Shown one piece after another: positions 8,231-16,346 of a stretch of DNA of 22,351 nucleotides (position 1 is its first letter; the number at the start of each line of letters is the position of its first letter). The notes beneath the pieces are model-generated. The model was not told the DNA's origin, did no database searches, and saw nothing but the letters and a program-made list of their open reading frames with translations. The DNA is from ZC4RG30 sp040508085 (GTDB lineage Bacteria; Pseudomonadota; Gammaproteobacteria; Steroidobacterales; Steroidobacteraceae): contig JBEVNO010000087.1 of NCBI GenBank assembly GCA_040508085.1, positions 1 to 22,351 of the forward strand. Direction: 5' to 3'. Position numbers and translations under genes: made by a program.

Positions 8231-8707
8231 TCAGAACGGCAGGCCGGCATTCTCCTTGACGGTCTTCATGACGAAGAAAGTCCGCGTCTGCCGGACCCCG
8301 GGCAGCGCGATCAGCTTGTCTCCATGCAGCTTGTTGAAGTCCGCCATGTCGCGGACGCGGATCTTCAGCAGGTAATCGAAGTCGCCGGCAACCAGCACAC
8401 AGTCGAGAACGTCCTTCAGCTTCAGCACCGCTTTCTCGAAGGCCCCGAAGCTCTCCGGCGTTGAACGATCGAGCACCACGCCAACCATCACCAGCGAACC
8501 CAGCCCAACCGACGCGGGAGCGATCTGCGCCCGGACCCCGGTGATGTAGCCCTCAGCGAACAATCGCTGCACGCGCCGATGGCAGGTGGCCGGGCTCACA
8601 TTCACCCGCTGTGCCACCTCGGCATTCGTCAGCCGCCCCGCGGCCTGCAGCGTACGCAGGATCTTCAGATCGATGTGATCCAGAAGCGGTGTGAGAGAAG
8701 CTTCCAT
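8231..8707 (-). CDS. Lrp/AsnC family transcriptional regulator
   Basis: 158-aa DNA-binding regulator of the feast/famine family. Residues 10-60 form the winged helix-turn-helix (LDHIDLKILRTLQAAGRLTNAEVAQRVN... S38-P-A-T-C-H-R-R-V-Q-R-L), very close to the family pattern. Residues 65-150 are the RAM ligand-binding and oligomerisation domain (LVMVGVVLDRS, VLDCVLVAGDFDYLLKIRVRDM, LPGVRQTRTFFVMK). The length matches the family. ATG 8707 was chosen because the upstream extension to 8794 is a Cys/Phe-rich sequence that is not protein-like and covers the promoter region. Such proteins sense amino acids and often control a divergent neighbour; here that is the hydrolase-GMC pair starting at 8850. A link to the ilv/leu genes further along is possible but unproven. 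The specific ligand cannot be read from the sequence. Confidence 0.92.
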   Translation of the reverse strand: MEASLTPLLDHIDLKILRTLQAAGRLTNAEVAQRVNVSPATCHRRVQRLFAEGYITGVRAQIAPASVGLGSLVMVGVVLDRSTPESFGAFEKAVLKLKDVLDCVLVAGDFDYLLKIRVRDMADFNKLHGDKLIALPGVRQTRTFFVMKTVKENAGLPF

Positions 8708-8764
8708 AAGAGCCCGTGAAATGAAAGGAATGCGCAGGAAAATACTGCAACGGGAAAAATAATA

Positions 8765-8807
8765 AAAGCACGGGCCCGATATCAGAAAGCACATTTCATG
8801 GTGTTTT
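8765..8807. promoter_or_regulatory. Candidate operator: AAAGCAC repeats between the Lrp-type gene and the hydrolase
   Basis: AAAGCAC occurs at 8765-8771 and 8786-8792, exactly 21 bp apart (two helical turns). The second copy faces GTGTTTT at 8801-8807, an inverted copy with one mismatch, across an 8-bp AT-rich spacer. The 142-bp gap (8708-8849) is much richer in A/T than the surrounding DNA and must contain both divergent promoters. Lrp-family proteins typically bind phased AT-rich sites of this kind and control their own gene. Binding here is inference. Confidence 0.4.
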
Positions 8808-8849
8808 ACCCATCATCCGCTCCACGGATTCAACCAGAGGAAAATCACC

Positions 8850-9611
8850 ATGCGACTCACTCATCCTTCATTGCTGCTGGCCGGCATACTGACGCTCGGA
8901 CTGTCCGCTTTCGCTCCGGCCCAAGCCGCGCAGGTCAAGAATGTAGTCATCGTTCACGGCGCGCTTGCCGACGGCTCCGGATGGCGCAAGGTCCACGACC
9001 TGCTTGTGGCCCGCGATTACAACGTCACCATCGTGCAGCCGCCCATGACCTCGCTGGAGGCCGACGTCCAGGCCACACGGCGCATCCTCGACCTGCAGGC
9101 GGGGCCGTCCATCCTGGTCGGGCACAGTTACGGCGGGATGGTGATCACCGAGGCGGGCAGCGCGGGCAACGTCGCCGGGCTCGTCTACATCGCCGCGTTC
9201 CAGCCCGATGCGGGCGAGACGCTGCTGCAGCTCGCGGCGAAAATGCCAGCGGCGACCAGTGGCATCAGTGCAACGGCGGATGAGTTCCTGTATCTGGATC
9301 CGAAAGTCTATGCACAGGACTTTGCCGCGGACCTGCCGCCGGCCGACGCAGCCTTCATGGCCCGTTCGCAGGTATTCCCCTCTAAGGCCAGCTTCGACAC
9401 GCCCATCAAGGAGGCTGCCTGGAAGACCAGGAAGAGCTGGGCGCTCGTGGCTGCGCAGGATCGCGCGATTCATCCCGACCTGATGCGGATGATGGCCCGC
9501 CGCGCGGGCAGCAAAGCAGTCGAAGTGAAGGCCAGCCACGCAGTGTTCATGTCACAGCCGCAGGCAGTGGTCGATCTGATCGTGGACGCGGCAGAAGCGC
9601 TGTCCCGCTGA
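8850..9611 (+). CDS. Exported alpha/beta hydrolase (esterase-like)
   Basis: 253-aa periplasmic hydrolase. Residues 1-26 are a signal peptide (LLLAGILTLGLSAFAPAQA|A). The mature part opens with VVIVHGALADGSGW (oxyanion-loop HG), followed by the nucleophile elbow G-H-S93-Y-G-G, Asp204 in AAQDRAI and His230 in ASHAVFMSQP, a full Ser-Asp-His triad. The sequence is of the short, lid-poor type seen in plant methylesterase/hydroxynitrile lyase relatives and bacterial EstC-like proteins, often annotated only as alpha/beta hydrolase. Start ATG 8850 follows AGAGGA about 10 nt upstream. The GMC oxidoreductase gene begins 35 nt after its stop, so the two are probably one operon, perhaps releasing and then oxidising an alcohol. 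The substrate is unknown. Confidence 0.85.
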   Translation: MRLTHPSLLLAGILTLGLSAFAPAQAAQVKNVVIVHGALADGSGWRKVHDLLVARDYNVTIVQPPMTSLEADVQATRRILDLQAGPSILVGHSYGGMVITEAGSAGNVAGLVYIAAFQPDAGETLLQLAAKMPAATSGISATADEFLYLDPKVYAQDFAADLPPADAAFMARSQVFPSKASFDTPIKEAAWKTRKSWALVAAQDRAIHPDLMRMMARRAGSKAVEVKASHAVFMSQPQAVVDLIVDAAEALSR

Positions 9612-9646
9612 GCTCACCACCAATCACGGCAACGGACGGATTCTGC

Positions 9647-11203
9647 ATGGCTACTTATTCACCGATCCCGGATCAGCGTTACGACTTCATCGTCTGTGGT
9701 GCCGGCCCTTCCGGTTCGGCCGTCGCGGCACGCCTGGCGGAGAACCCGCAGGTCAGTGTGCTGCTGCTGGAAGCCGGCGGCAGCGATGAGGTGCCCGAGG
9801 TCGCGACACCGGCCCGGTGGGTGTCGAACCTCGGATCCGAGCGCGACTGGGCCTTCGTCGCACAGCCCAATCCCCATCTCAACAATCGTTCCATTCCGCT
9901 CAACATGGGCAAGGTGCTGGGCGGCGGTTCCAGCATCAACGTCATGCTCTGGGCCCGCGGCCACCGCAGCGACTGGGAGCATTTTGCCGCGGAAGCCGGC
10001 GACGATGCCTGGGGCTACCGGTCGGTACTGGAGATCTACCGGCGCATCGAGAACTGGCAGGGTGCACCCGATCCCCTGCGGGGCACGGCGGGGCCGGTGC
10101 ACGTAGAGACCGCCCGCAATCCGCAGCCGGTTGCGCTGGCGATGCTGGAGGCGGCCAGGTCGCTGGGGTTTCCGACCTTCGACAGTCCCAATGGCGCGAT
10201 GATGGAAGGCCGCGGTGGCGCCGCCCTCAACGACCTGATCGTCAGGAATGGCGAGCGCGCAAACATCTTCCGGTCGTATATGGCACCCCGGCTGGGCCAG
10301 CCGAACCTGACGGTGCGCACGCGCGCCCTCGTCAGCAGGCTGGTCTTCAAAGGCACCACCGTCGCCGGTGTGGAGGTCATCGAGGCGGGGCAGCGCCGGC
10401 GCTACCTGGCGGAGCGCGAGGTGATTCTCTCGTTGGGCGCCATCCATACACCCAAGGTGCTGATGCAATCGGGTATCGGGCCGCAGGCCGAGCTGCGTCA
10501 GCATGGCATTCCGGTCGTGCAGCACCTGCCAGGCGTGGGGCGCAATCATCAGGATCATGTGTCTTTCGGCTGCATCTTCGAATCCAGCGAGCCCCAGTCA
10601 GTGGGGAACGGCGGTTCGGAGGCTACCTTCTACTGGAAGAGCGATGCCGGGCTGCTGCAGCCGGACATCTTCCATTGCCAGCTCGAGTTCCCGGTGCCGA
10701 CGCCGGAAACGGCCGCGCGCGGCGTGCCGCGGCATGGCTGGATGGTCTTTGCAGGTCTCGCTCACCCCCGGAGCCGGGGTTCAGTGCATCTATCCGGACC
10801 GGACGTGGAGGATGCCGTAGTGATCGAGGCGAACACGCTTTCCCATCCCGACGATCTGAAGTCGGCATTTGTCAGCGTGGACCTGAGTCGCCAGCTGAAT
10901 ACCGGCGCGCCGTTCAGGCACCTGCTCAAGCGCGAAGCAATGCCGGGGAATCTGGACCGCAGCGCGATGGAGACTTTCCTGCGCGACTCTGCCGTGACCT
11001 ACTGGCACCAGTCCTGCACGGCGAAGATGGGGCGCGATGAGATGTCTGTCGTCGATGGCAAGCTGGCGGTTTATGGCATCGAGAAGCTGCGCATCGCGGA
11101 CGCATCGATAATGCCCAACGTGACCAGCGGCAACACCATGGCGCCATGCGTGGTGATCGGCGAGAGGGCGGCGGACATTTTGAAGGCCCGCCATCGGCTC
11201 TGA
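9647..11203 (+). CDS. GMC family FAD-dependent oxidoreductase (choline/alcohol dehydrogenase type)
   Basis: 518-aa flavoenzyme of the glucose-methanol-choline family, which oxidises primary or secondary alcohols (choline, alkanols, polyethylene glycol and others). Seen: the N-terminal FAD site G18-A-G-P-S-G23 with E42 at the end of strand 2 (LLLEAG); signature 1 GKVLGGGSSINVMLWARG; signature 2 GAIHTPKVLMQSGIG; the active-site pair H454 (TYWHQSC) and N496 (TSGNTMAP). No signal peptide, so cytoplasmic, unlike the hydrolase upstream. The length is a little short of BetA (about 550). The ribosome site before ATG 9647 is weak (GGACGG). Its stop lies inside a palindrome shared with the convergent leuB. 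Choline is not implied by context (no betB or betT); an alcohol produced by the neighbouring esterase is an equally possible substrate. Confidence 0.9.
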   Translation: MATYSPIPDQRYDFIVCGAGPSGSAVAARLAENPQVSVLLLEAGGSDEVPEVATPARWVSNLGSERDWAFVAQPNPHLNNRSIPLNMGKVLGGGSSINVMLWARGHRSDWEHFAAEAGDDAWGYRSVLEIYRRIENWQGAPDPLRGTAGPVHVETARNPQPVALAMLEAARSLGFPTFDSPNGAMMEGRGGAALNDLIVRNGERANIFRSYMAPRLGQPNLTVRTRALVSRLVFKGTTVAGVEVIEAGQRRRYLAEREVILSLGAIHTPKVLMQSGIGPQAELRQHGIPVVQHLPGVGRNHQDHVSFGCIFESSEPQSVGNGGSEATFYWKSDAGLLQPDIFHCQLEFPVPTPETAARGVPRHGWMVFAGLAHPRSRGSVHLSGPDVEDAVVIEANTLSHPDDLKSAFVSVDLSRQLNTGAPFRHLLKREAMPGNLDRSAMETFLRDSAVTYWHQSCTAKMGRDEMSVVDGKLAVYGIEKLRIADASIMPNVTSGNTMAPCVVIGERAADILKARHRL

Positions 11204-11215
11204 GCGGCCGCTCAG
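11200..11215. terminator. Perfect 16-bp palindrome containing both convergent stop codons
   Basis: CTGAGCGGCCGCTCAG equals its own reverse complement. The TGA of the GMC gene (11201-11203) and the TGA of leuB (reverse strand, 11212-11214) are the mirror-image arms, and only 8 nt separate the two genes. As RNA it could form a hairpin in either direction and limit convergent read-through. No T-run is present, so classic intrinsic termination is not supported. Confidence 0.5.
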
Positions 11216-12276
11216 CCGCGCTGGATCAGCGCGGTGATAGCAGCGCCGGCTGCAGCGGTGCTCACCGCCTGGCCGCCGGAAGCAATGTCGGCGGTGCGCA
11301 GACCCTGTTCGAGCGCCCGCGACACGGCCAGCTCGATGGCGCGCGCCTCGGCTTCCAGGCCCAGCGAATGCCGCAGCAGCAGCGCCGCCGACAGGATGGT
11401 GCCCACCGGATTGGCAATGCCCCGGCCCGCGATATCCGGTGCCGAGCCATGGATGGGTTCGTACAGGCCGCGTTTGCCATCACCCAGTGACGCCGAAGGC
11501 GACAGCCCGAGCGAGCCCGCCAGCATCGATGCCTCGTCCGTCAGGATGTCGCCGAACATGTTCTCGGTGACGATGACATCGAAGTCCGAGGGCCGGCGGA
11601 TCAGGTGCATGGCCGCCGCATCCACCAGGATGTGCTCCACGGCCACATCGGCGAATTCCGCCCGCATCACCCGCGTGACCACTTCGCGCCACAGGCGGGA
11701 GGTCTCCAGCACGTTGGATTTGTCGATGGAGGTGAGCTTGCCGCGGCGAGCCTGCGCCAGCCGGCCCGCCACGCGCGTGACGCGTTCGATCTCGGCGGCG
11801 GTATAGCTGCACAGGTCGCTGGCCGAGTCTGCAGCGCGCGTCTTGGCACCAAAGTAGATGCCGCCGGTGAGCTCGCGCACGAATACCAGGTCCACGCCGC
11901 GCACGATCTCCGCCTTCAGCGTGGTGGAATCTGCCAGGGCAGGGTGCACGGCCACCGGCCGCAGGTTGGCATAGACGCCCAGGTCGCGGCGCAGCTTCAG
12001 CAGACCAGTCTCGGGCCGCAGCTTCGCATCCGGCGCCGACCACTTCGGGCCGCCGATCGCGCCCAGCAGTATGGCGTCGGATTTCAGGCAGCTGTCGAGG
12101 GTGGCCTGCGGCAGCGGATCGCCATGGCGATCGATCGCCACGCCACCGAAATCCTGGGCGTCGAACTGGAAGTGATGACCGAAGACCTGCGCGATCTTCT
12201 GCAGCGCCAGCACGCCCTCGCGCGTGACTTCAGGGCCAATGCCGTCGCCACCGAGTACGGTGATGTCTGCGTTCAT
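11212..12276 (-). CDS. leuB: 3-isopropylmalate dehydrogenase
   Basis: 354-aa enzyme of the third step of leucine synthesis: NAD-dependent oxidative decarboxylation of 3-isopropylmalate to 2-oxoisocaproate in the cytoplasm. It starts ADITVLGGDGIGPEVT, has LLGAIGGPKW, the FVRELTGGIYFG segment, catalytic Lys186 in IDKSNVL, and the family signature NMFGDILTDEASMLAGSLGL with metal-binding Asp residues. The length is normal. ATG 12276 has AAGGA upstream at good spacing. It is the last gene of the ilvC-ilvE-leuC-leuD-leuB operon, 33 nt after leuD, and converges on the GMC gene. Confidence 0.96.
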   Translation of the reverse strand: MNADITVLGGDGIGPEVTREGVLALQKIAQVFGHHFQFDAQDFGGVAIDRHGDPLPQATLDSCLKSDAILLGAIGGPKWSAPDAKLRPETGLLKLRRDLGVYANLRPVAVHPALADSTTLKAEIVRGVDLVFVRELTGGIYFGAKTRAADSASDLCSYTAAEIERVTRVAGRLAQARRGKLTSIDKSNVLETSRLWREVVTRVMRAEFADVAVEHILVDAAAMHLIRRPSDFDVIVTENMFGDILTDEASMLAGSLGLSPSASLGDGKRGLYEPIHGSAPDIAGRGIANPVGTILSAALLLRHSLGLEAEARAIELAVSRALEQGLRTADIASGGQAVSTAAAGAAITALIQRG

Positions 12277-12309
12277 GGATGTCCTTGACTGGAAGTTGCG
12301 GCGGCCGCG

Positions 12310-12891
12310 TCAGCGCACGATGTGGCGCTGTTCGTACGCGGTAATGGCCGCGTTCTGCGACAGCAGGTAGCCGAGCTGGTCAACGCCCTGCATCAGGCAG
12401 TAGCGCGCGAAAGGCTCGAGCGGGAATTTCACGGCGCGACCATCGGGCAGCTGCAGCGAAGTGCTTTCCAGGTCAACCACCACCTCGGCACCGGGGTTGG
12501 CGATCAGCCACTGCAACGTCGCCGCATCCACCACGACCGGCACCAGCCCGTTCTTCAGCGAGTTGGAACGGAAGATGTCGGCGAAGCTGGTGCTGACCAC
12601 GGCGTGGAAGCCGAAATCCGTCAGCGCCCAGGGCGCGTGCTCGCGCGAGGAGCCGCAGCCGAAGTTGTCGCCGGCCACGAGGATGCTGCAGCCGGCGGCT
12701 TCAGGACGGTTCAGCAGGAAATCCGGATTGGGCGTGCCATCCGCGGCATAGCGCCAGTCGGCAAACAGCTGCGCGCCCAGGCCGTCCTTCACGGTGGTTC
12801 GCAGGAAGCGCGCCGGGATGATCTGGTCGGTGTCGATGTCGCTGACGGGCATCACGGCGGTGCGTGAGGCAATGCGTACCAGCGGTTCCAT
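12310..12891 (-). CDS. leuD: 3-isopropylmalate dehydratase small subunit
   Basis: 193-aa small subunit of isopropylmalate isomerase, which with LeuC converts 2-isopropylmalate to 3-isopropylmalate. Seen: SDIDTDQIIPARFL, the swivelling-domain loop DNFGCGSSREHAPWAL, and SFADIFRSNSLKNGLVPV; normal length. The ATG at 12891 overlaps the leuC TGA by one base (TGATG), and GGGAG lies 8 nt upstream inside leuC, so translational coupling with leuC is likely. A GTG one codon earlier (12894) is possible but less well spaced. Confidence 0.96.
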   Translation of the reverse strand: MEPLVRIASRTAVMPVSDIDTDQIIPARFLRTTVKDGLGAQLFADWRYAADGTPNPDFLLNRPEAAGCSILVAGDNFGCGSSREHAPWALTDFGFHAVVSTSFADIFRSNSLKNGLVPVVVDAATLQWLIANPGAEVVVDLESTSLQLPDGRAVKFPLEPFARYCLMQGVDQLGYLLSQNAAITAYEQRHIVR

Positions 12892-14294
12892 CACATGAGC
12901 TCCCGCGGATCAGTGATCGTGCCGCGTATTGCCGATGCCGCCGCGGTCAGCGGGCTGGCGAGCAAGGTGCGGGCGCCCACACCCTGGCGGCCTTCGAAAT
13001 TGCGATTGCTGGTGGACACCGAATACATGCCCTTGGCGACGGTGTCGCCGTTCATCCCCAGGCACATGGAGCAGCCCGATTCGCGCCAGTCGGCGCCGGC
13101 ATCCTTGAAGATGCGGTCCAGGCCCTCAGCCTCCGCCTGCTTCTTCACCTGCTGCGAGCCCGGCACCACCAGCATCTGCACGCCGGCCGCGACCTTGCGG
13201 CCCTTCATCACGCCCGCGGCGGCCCGCAGGTCCGAGAGGCGCGAGTTGGTGCAGCTGCCGATGAACACCACGTTGATCGGCGCACCGGAGAGCTGCTGGC
13301 CGGCTGCGAAGCCCATGTAGGCCAGGGCGCGGTCGAACACCGGGTCATCACTGTTCAGCGGCACGATGCCGCTCACCGGCGCCACCATGCCTGGATGCGT
13401 GCCCCAGGTGATCATCGGCTGCAGTTGCGAGGCATCGATCGACACTTCGCGATCGAACACAGCTCCTTCATCACCTGCGAGCGACCGCCAGTCGGCTACC
13501 GCGGCATCCCAGTCGGCCCCCTGCGGCACACGCTGCCGGCCCTTCAGGTAGGCGAAGGTGACCTCGTCCGGCGCGATCATGCCGGCGCGCGCGCCGGCCT
13601 CGATGGCCATGTTGCAGATGGTCATGCGCTCTTCCATATCGAGCGCGCGGATGCCCTCGCCACGGAACTCGATCACATGCCCGGTGCCGCCACCAACGCC
13701 GATCTGGCCGATGATGGCCAGCACGATGTCCTTGGCCGTCACACCCGGCTTGAGGCGGCCAGTGACATTGATGGCGAGAGTCTTGGGCTTGCTCTGCAGC
13801 AGGCATTGCGTGGCGAACACATGGCCCACCTCGGTGGTGCCGATGCCGAAAGCCAGCGCTCCGAATGCCCCATGCGTGCTGGTGTGGCTGTCGCCGCAGA
13901 CAATGGTCTTGCCGGGCTGGGTGGCCCCCAGTTCCGGGCCGATCACATGCACGATGCCGCGCTTGTCGCTCGCCATGTTCAGCAGTTCCACGCCGAACTC
14001 GGCGCAGTTGAGCTCCAGCTGGCGTACCTGTTTCGCGGCCGACTCGATGCCGATGGGTACGCCCCCGAACACCTGTTCGGTACGGGTGGGCGTGGAATGG
14101 TCCATCGTCGCCAGCGTGCGGTCCGTGCGGCGCATCCTGAGGCCACGCGAGCGCAGCTCGCTGAAGGCCTGCGGGGAAGTCACCTCGTGGATCAGGTGCA
14201 GGTCGATGTAGAGCACTGCCGGCGTATCGGCGGTCTGCGGCACGACCTCGTGCCGCTCCCAGACTTTCTGGAACAGGGTTTTCGGTGCGCTCAT
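12891..14294 (-). CDS. leuC: 3-isopropylmalate dehydratase large subunit
   Basis: 467-aa aconitase-family subunit carrying the [4Fe-4S] cluster, partner of LeuD in leucine synthesis. The three cluster cysteines are visible: C348 in GSCTNSRLSD, and C408 and C411 in SGCSMCLGMNGD, at the usual spacing. Other family segments are HLIHEVTSPQAF, GDSHTSTHGAFGALAFGIGTTEV and TICNMAIEAGARAG. I chose ATG 14294, which gives the typical length; the frame extends four codons to a TTG at 14306 that overlaps the ilvE stop. The gap from ilvE is 8 nt. Confidence 0.96.
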   Translation of the reverse strand: MSAPKTLFQKVWERHEVVPQTADTPAVLYIDLHLIHEVTSPQAFSELRSRGLRMRRTDRTLATMDHSTPTRTEQVFGGVPIGIESAAKQVRQLELNCAEFGVELLNMASDKRGIVHVIGPELGATQPGKTIVCGDSHTSTHGAFGALAFGIGTTEVGHVFATQCLLQSKPKTLAINVTGRLKPGVTAKDIVLAIIGQIGVGGGTGHVIEFRGEGIRALDMEERMTICNMAIEAGARAGMIAPDEVTFAYLKGRQRVPQGADWDAAVADWRSLAGDEGAVFDREVSIDASQLQPMITWGTHPGMVAPVSGIVPLNSDDPVFDRALAYMGFAAGQQLSGAPINVVFIGSCTNSRLSDLRAAAGVMKGRKVAAGVQMLVVPGSQQVKKQAEAEGLDRIFKDAGADWRESGCSMCLGMNGDTVAKGMYSVSTSNRNFEGRQGVGARTLLASPLTAAASAIRGTITDPRELM

Positions 14295-14302
14295 GCCAGC
14301 AC

Positions 14303-15259
14303 TCAAGCGATGGCCGCGCGCTTTGCCGCCATGTCGACCGTGTCCAGCCAGCCATGGGTATCCGGCGTCGCGCCCGTGAACAGGCCGAAGAAGGCCTTCT
14401 GCAGCTGTTCGGTGATGGGGCCGCGCTTGCCGCTGCCGACGGTGATGCGGTCCACCGAGCGGATGGGCGTTACTTCAGCAGCGGTGCCGGTGAAGAACAG
14501 TTCGTCCGCGATATACAGCATCTCGCGCGGAATCGAACCTTCGAGCACGTCGTAACCCAGCCCCCGCGCCAGCTTGATGATCGAATCGCGCGTGATGCCG
14601 CCCAGCACCGAATGGGCAAAGCCGGGCGTGTGGATGACCCCGTCCCGCACCAGGAACAGGTTTTCGCCCGCGCCCTCGCTGACCGTGCCATCCGGCGCGA
14701 GGCCAATGCCTTCGACGAAGCCCAGTCGCTTCGCCTCCATGCTGATCAGCTGGCTGGAAAGATAGTTGCCGGCTGCCTTGGCCATGGCGGGCAATGTGTT
14801 GGGCGCGACGCGCTGCCAGGAGGAGACGCACACATCCACGCCCTCGGCCTCGGAATCCGCACCCAGATACTTGCCCCATTCCCAGGCCGCGATGGCCGTT
14901 TCCACCGGCGGGTCGATCTTCGGCGCGACGCCGATCTCGCCGTAGCCGCGGAAAGCGACCGGCCGCAGATAGGCGCCGTTCTTCAGGTCATTCACCGCGA
15001 TCACTTCACGGCAGGCAGCGTTGATCTGCTCCGGCGTGAAGGGGATCTGGATGCGGTAGATCTTCGCCGAGTCGAACAGCCGGCGCGTGTGGTCACCGAG
15101 GCGGAAGATCGCCACGCCCTTGTGAGTCGCGTACGCGCGTACACCTTCGAACACCGACGAGCCGTAGTGCAGGGCATGCGACAGTACATGTACCGTCGCC
15201 TTCTCCCAGGGGACCAGCTTGCCGTTGAACCAGATGTAGGGCGTTGCGGGAATGGGCAT
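14303..15259 (-). CDS. ilvE: Branched-chain amino acid aminotransferase
   Basis: 318-aa fold-type IV PLP enzyme that makes leucine, isoleucine and valine from their 2-oxo acids with glutamate as donor, and also works in reverse. Seen: N-terminal WFNGKLVPWEKATVHVLSHALHYGSSVFEGVRAY, PLP lysine K161 in APNTLPAMAKAAGNY, phosphate- and cofactor-binding VSEGAGENLF, and FFTGTAAEVTPI near the end. The sequence is very close in pattern to E. coli IlvE. The ATG lies 18 nt after the ilvC stop, with AGGAG about 12 nt upstream. The neighbours on both sides are in the same pathway. Confidence 0.96.
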   Translation of the reverse strand: MPIPATPYIWFNGKLVPWEKATVHVLSHALHYGSSVFEGVRAYATHKGVAIFRLGDHTRRLFDSAKIYRIQIPFTPEQINAACREVIAVNDLKNGAYLRPVAFRGYGEIGVAPKIDPPVETAIAAWEWGKYLGADSEAEGVDVCVSSWQRVAPNTLPAMAKAAGNYLSSQLISMEAKRLGFVEGIGLAPDGTVSEGAGENLFLVRDGVIHTPGFAHSVLGGITRDSIIKLARGLGYDVLEGSIPREMLYIADELFFTGTAAEVTPIRSVDRITVGSGKRGPITEQLQKAFFGLFTGATPDTHGWLDTVDMAAKRAAIA

Positions 15260-15277
15260 GGCGCTTCGTATCTCCTG

Positions 15278-16270
15278 TTAGGCGCGTTCGTCCGAGAGCC
15301 AGGGCATGCGCTCGCGCAGCTTGGCTCCGACCTTCTCGATCTTGTGGTTCAGATCGGCCTTCATCAGCTTGTTGTACTTCTTCAGGCCGGTCTTGTTCTC
15401 GGAGATCCACTGCCGGGCAAACTTGCCGTTCTGGATCTCGCCGAGGATCTTCTTCATTTCCTTCTTCGTGGCCTTGTTCACCACGCGCGGGCCGCGGGTC
15501 ATGTCGCCCCACTTGGCCGTCGTGCTGATGTACTTGTGCATCTTGGCGAGACCGCCTTCATGCAGCAGGTCGACGATGAGCTTCAGTTCATGGAGCACTT
15601 CGTAGTAGGCCACTTCCGGCTGGTAGCCGGCTTCCACCAGCGTCTCGAAGCCGGTGAGCACCAGATCGGAGGTGCCACCGCAGAGCACGGCCTGCTCACC
15701 GAACAGGTCGGTCTCGGTCTCTTCGGCGAAGGTGGTCTGCAGCACGCCACCGCGGGTGCTGCCGATGCCATGGGCATAGGCCAGCGCCTTGCTGAAGCCT
15801 TTCTTCGAGGCATCCTGCGCCACGGCGATCAGCGCCGGCACGCCACGACCCTGCTGGTACTGGCGACGCACCAGGCCGCCCGGGCCCTTCGGCGCGATCA
15901 GCACCACATCCAGATCCTTGCGTGGCTTGATCTGCTTGAAGTGGATGTTGAAACCGTGGGCGAACAGCAGCGTCGCACCCTGCGGCAGCGCATCCTTGAT
16001 CTCGGCATACAGCGCCTTCTGCGTGGTGTCGGGCACCAGCACGGCGACGAGCTTCGCGTCCTTCACGGCATCGACCGGCGGCATCACGGCGAGGCCGTCC
16101 TTCTTCGCCTGGTTCCAGCTGTCCCCTTTGCGCACGCCGACTACTACGTCGAATCCGCTGTCCTTCAGGTTCAGTGCATGCGCGCGTCCCTGGCTGCCAT
16201 AGCCCAGGACTGCGATACGTGCTTTGCGCAGGGCGGTTTTGTCGACATCCTTCGGTCCAAACAAACGCAT
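15278..16270 (-). CDS. ilvC: Ketol-acid reductoisomerase, class I
   Basis: 330-aa enzyme of valine, isoleucine and leucine synthesis: Mg-dependent isomerisation and NADPH reduction of acetolactate or acetohydroxybutyrate. The short length and single knotted domain make it class I, unlike the roughly 490-aa E. coli enzyme. Seen: dinucleotide site G23-Y-G-S-Q-G28; cofactor loop VGVRKGDSW with R47 and S51, which usually indicates NADPH; FAHGFNIHF; APKGPGGLVRRQY; and the metal-binding TFAEETETDLFGEQAVLCGG and EVLHELKLIVDLL. ATG 16270 has GGAG 6 nt upstream. It is the first gene of the minus-strand operon, with a TATAAT box about 40 nt ahead. Confidence 0.97.
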   Translation of the reverse strand: MRLFGPKDVDKTALRKARIAVLGYGSQGRAHALNLKDSGFDVVVGVRKGDSWNQAKKDGLAVMPPVDAVKDAKLVAVLVPDTTQKALYAEIKDALPQGATLLFAHGFNIHFKQIKPRKDLDVVLIAPKGPGGLVRRQYQQGRGVPALIAVAQDASKKGFSKALAYAHGIGSTRGGVLQTTFAEETETDLFGEQAVLCGGTSDLVLTGFETLVEAGYQPEVAYYEVLHELKLIVDLLHEGGLAKMHKYISTTAKWGDMTRGPRVVNKATKKEMKKILGEIQNGKFARQWISENKTGLKKYNKLMKADLNHKIEKVGAKLRERMPWLSDERA

Positions 16271-16308
16271 AACTAACTCCGTGATGAACAGACGTAACAG
16301 AGCCGGCG

Positions 16309-16314
16309 ATTATA
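16309..16314 (-). promoter_or_regulatory. Perfect -10 box of the ilvC operon promoter
   Basis: TATAAT on the minus strand; a 17-bp spacer places TCAGCA (16332-16337, three of six matches) at -35, inside the palindrome. A start near 16302 would leave a leader of about 32 nt before ilvC, with the GGAG site. That leader is too short for a leader peptide and attenuator. Confidence 0.5.
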
Positions 16315-16332
16315 ACGCTAAACCGGCCAATT

Positions 16333-16346
16333 GCTGACGCGTCAGC
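16333..16346. promoter_or_regulatory. Perfect 14-bp palindrome between ilvC and the M17 aminopeptidase gene
   Basis: GCTGACGCGTCAGC is its own reverse complement and lies near the middle of the 101-bp divergent region. It covers the likely -35 of the ilvC promoter and is about 26 bp upstream of the opposite GTG start. The position is ideal for one dimeric repressor acting on both operons, but no regulator is known from this sequence. Confidence 0.45.

Noticed and set aside
8708..8794. N-terminal extension of the Lrp-type regulator (29 residues)
   Set aside because: Cys/Phe-rich, not family-like, and it would cover the AT-rich promoter region; ATG 8707 gives the normal length.
12864..14555. 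563-aa plus-strand open frame antisense to leuC
   Set aside because: Fully overlaps LeuC, which has all cluster cysteines; the composition is artefact-like and there is no ribosome site.
14285..16276. 663-aa plus-strand open frame antisense to ilvE and ilvC
   Set aside because: The opposite strand encodes unmistakable IlvE and IlvC. The antisense translation is rich in His, Arg, Gln and Leu without domains, the usual artefact of high GC at third codon positions.
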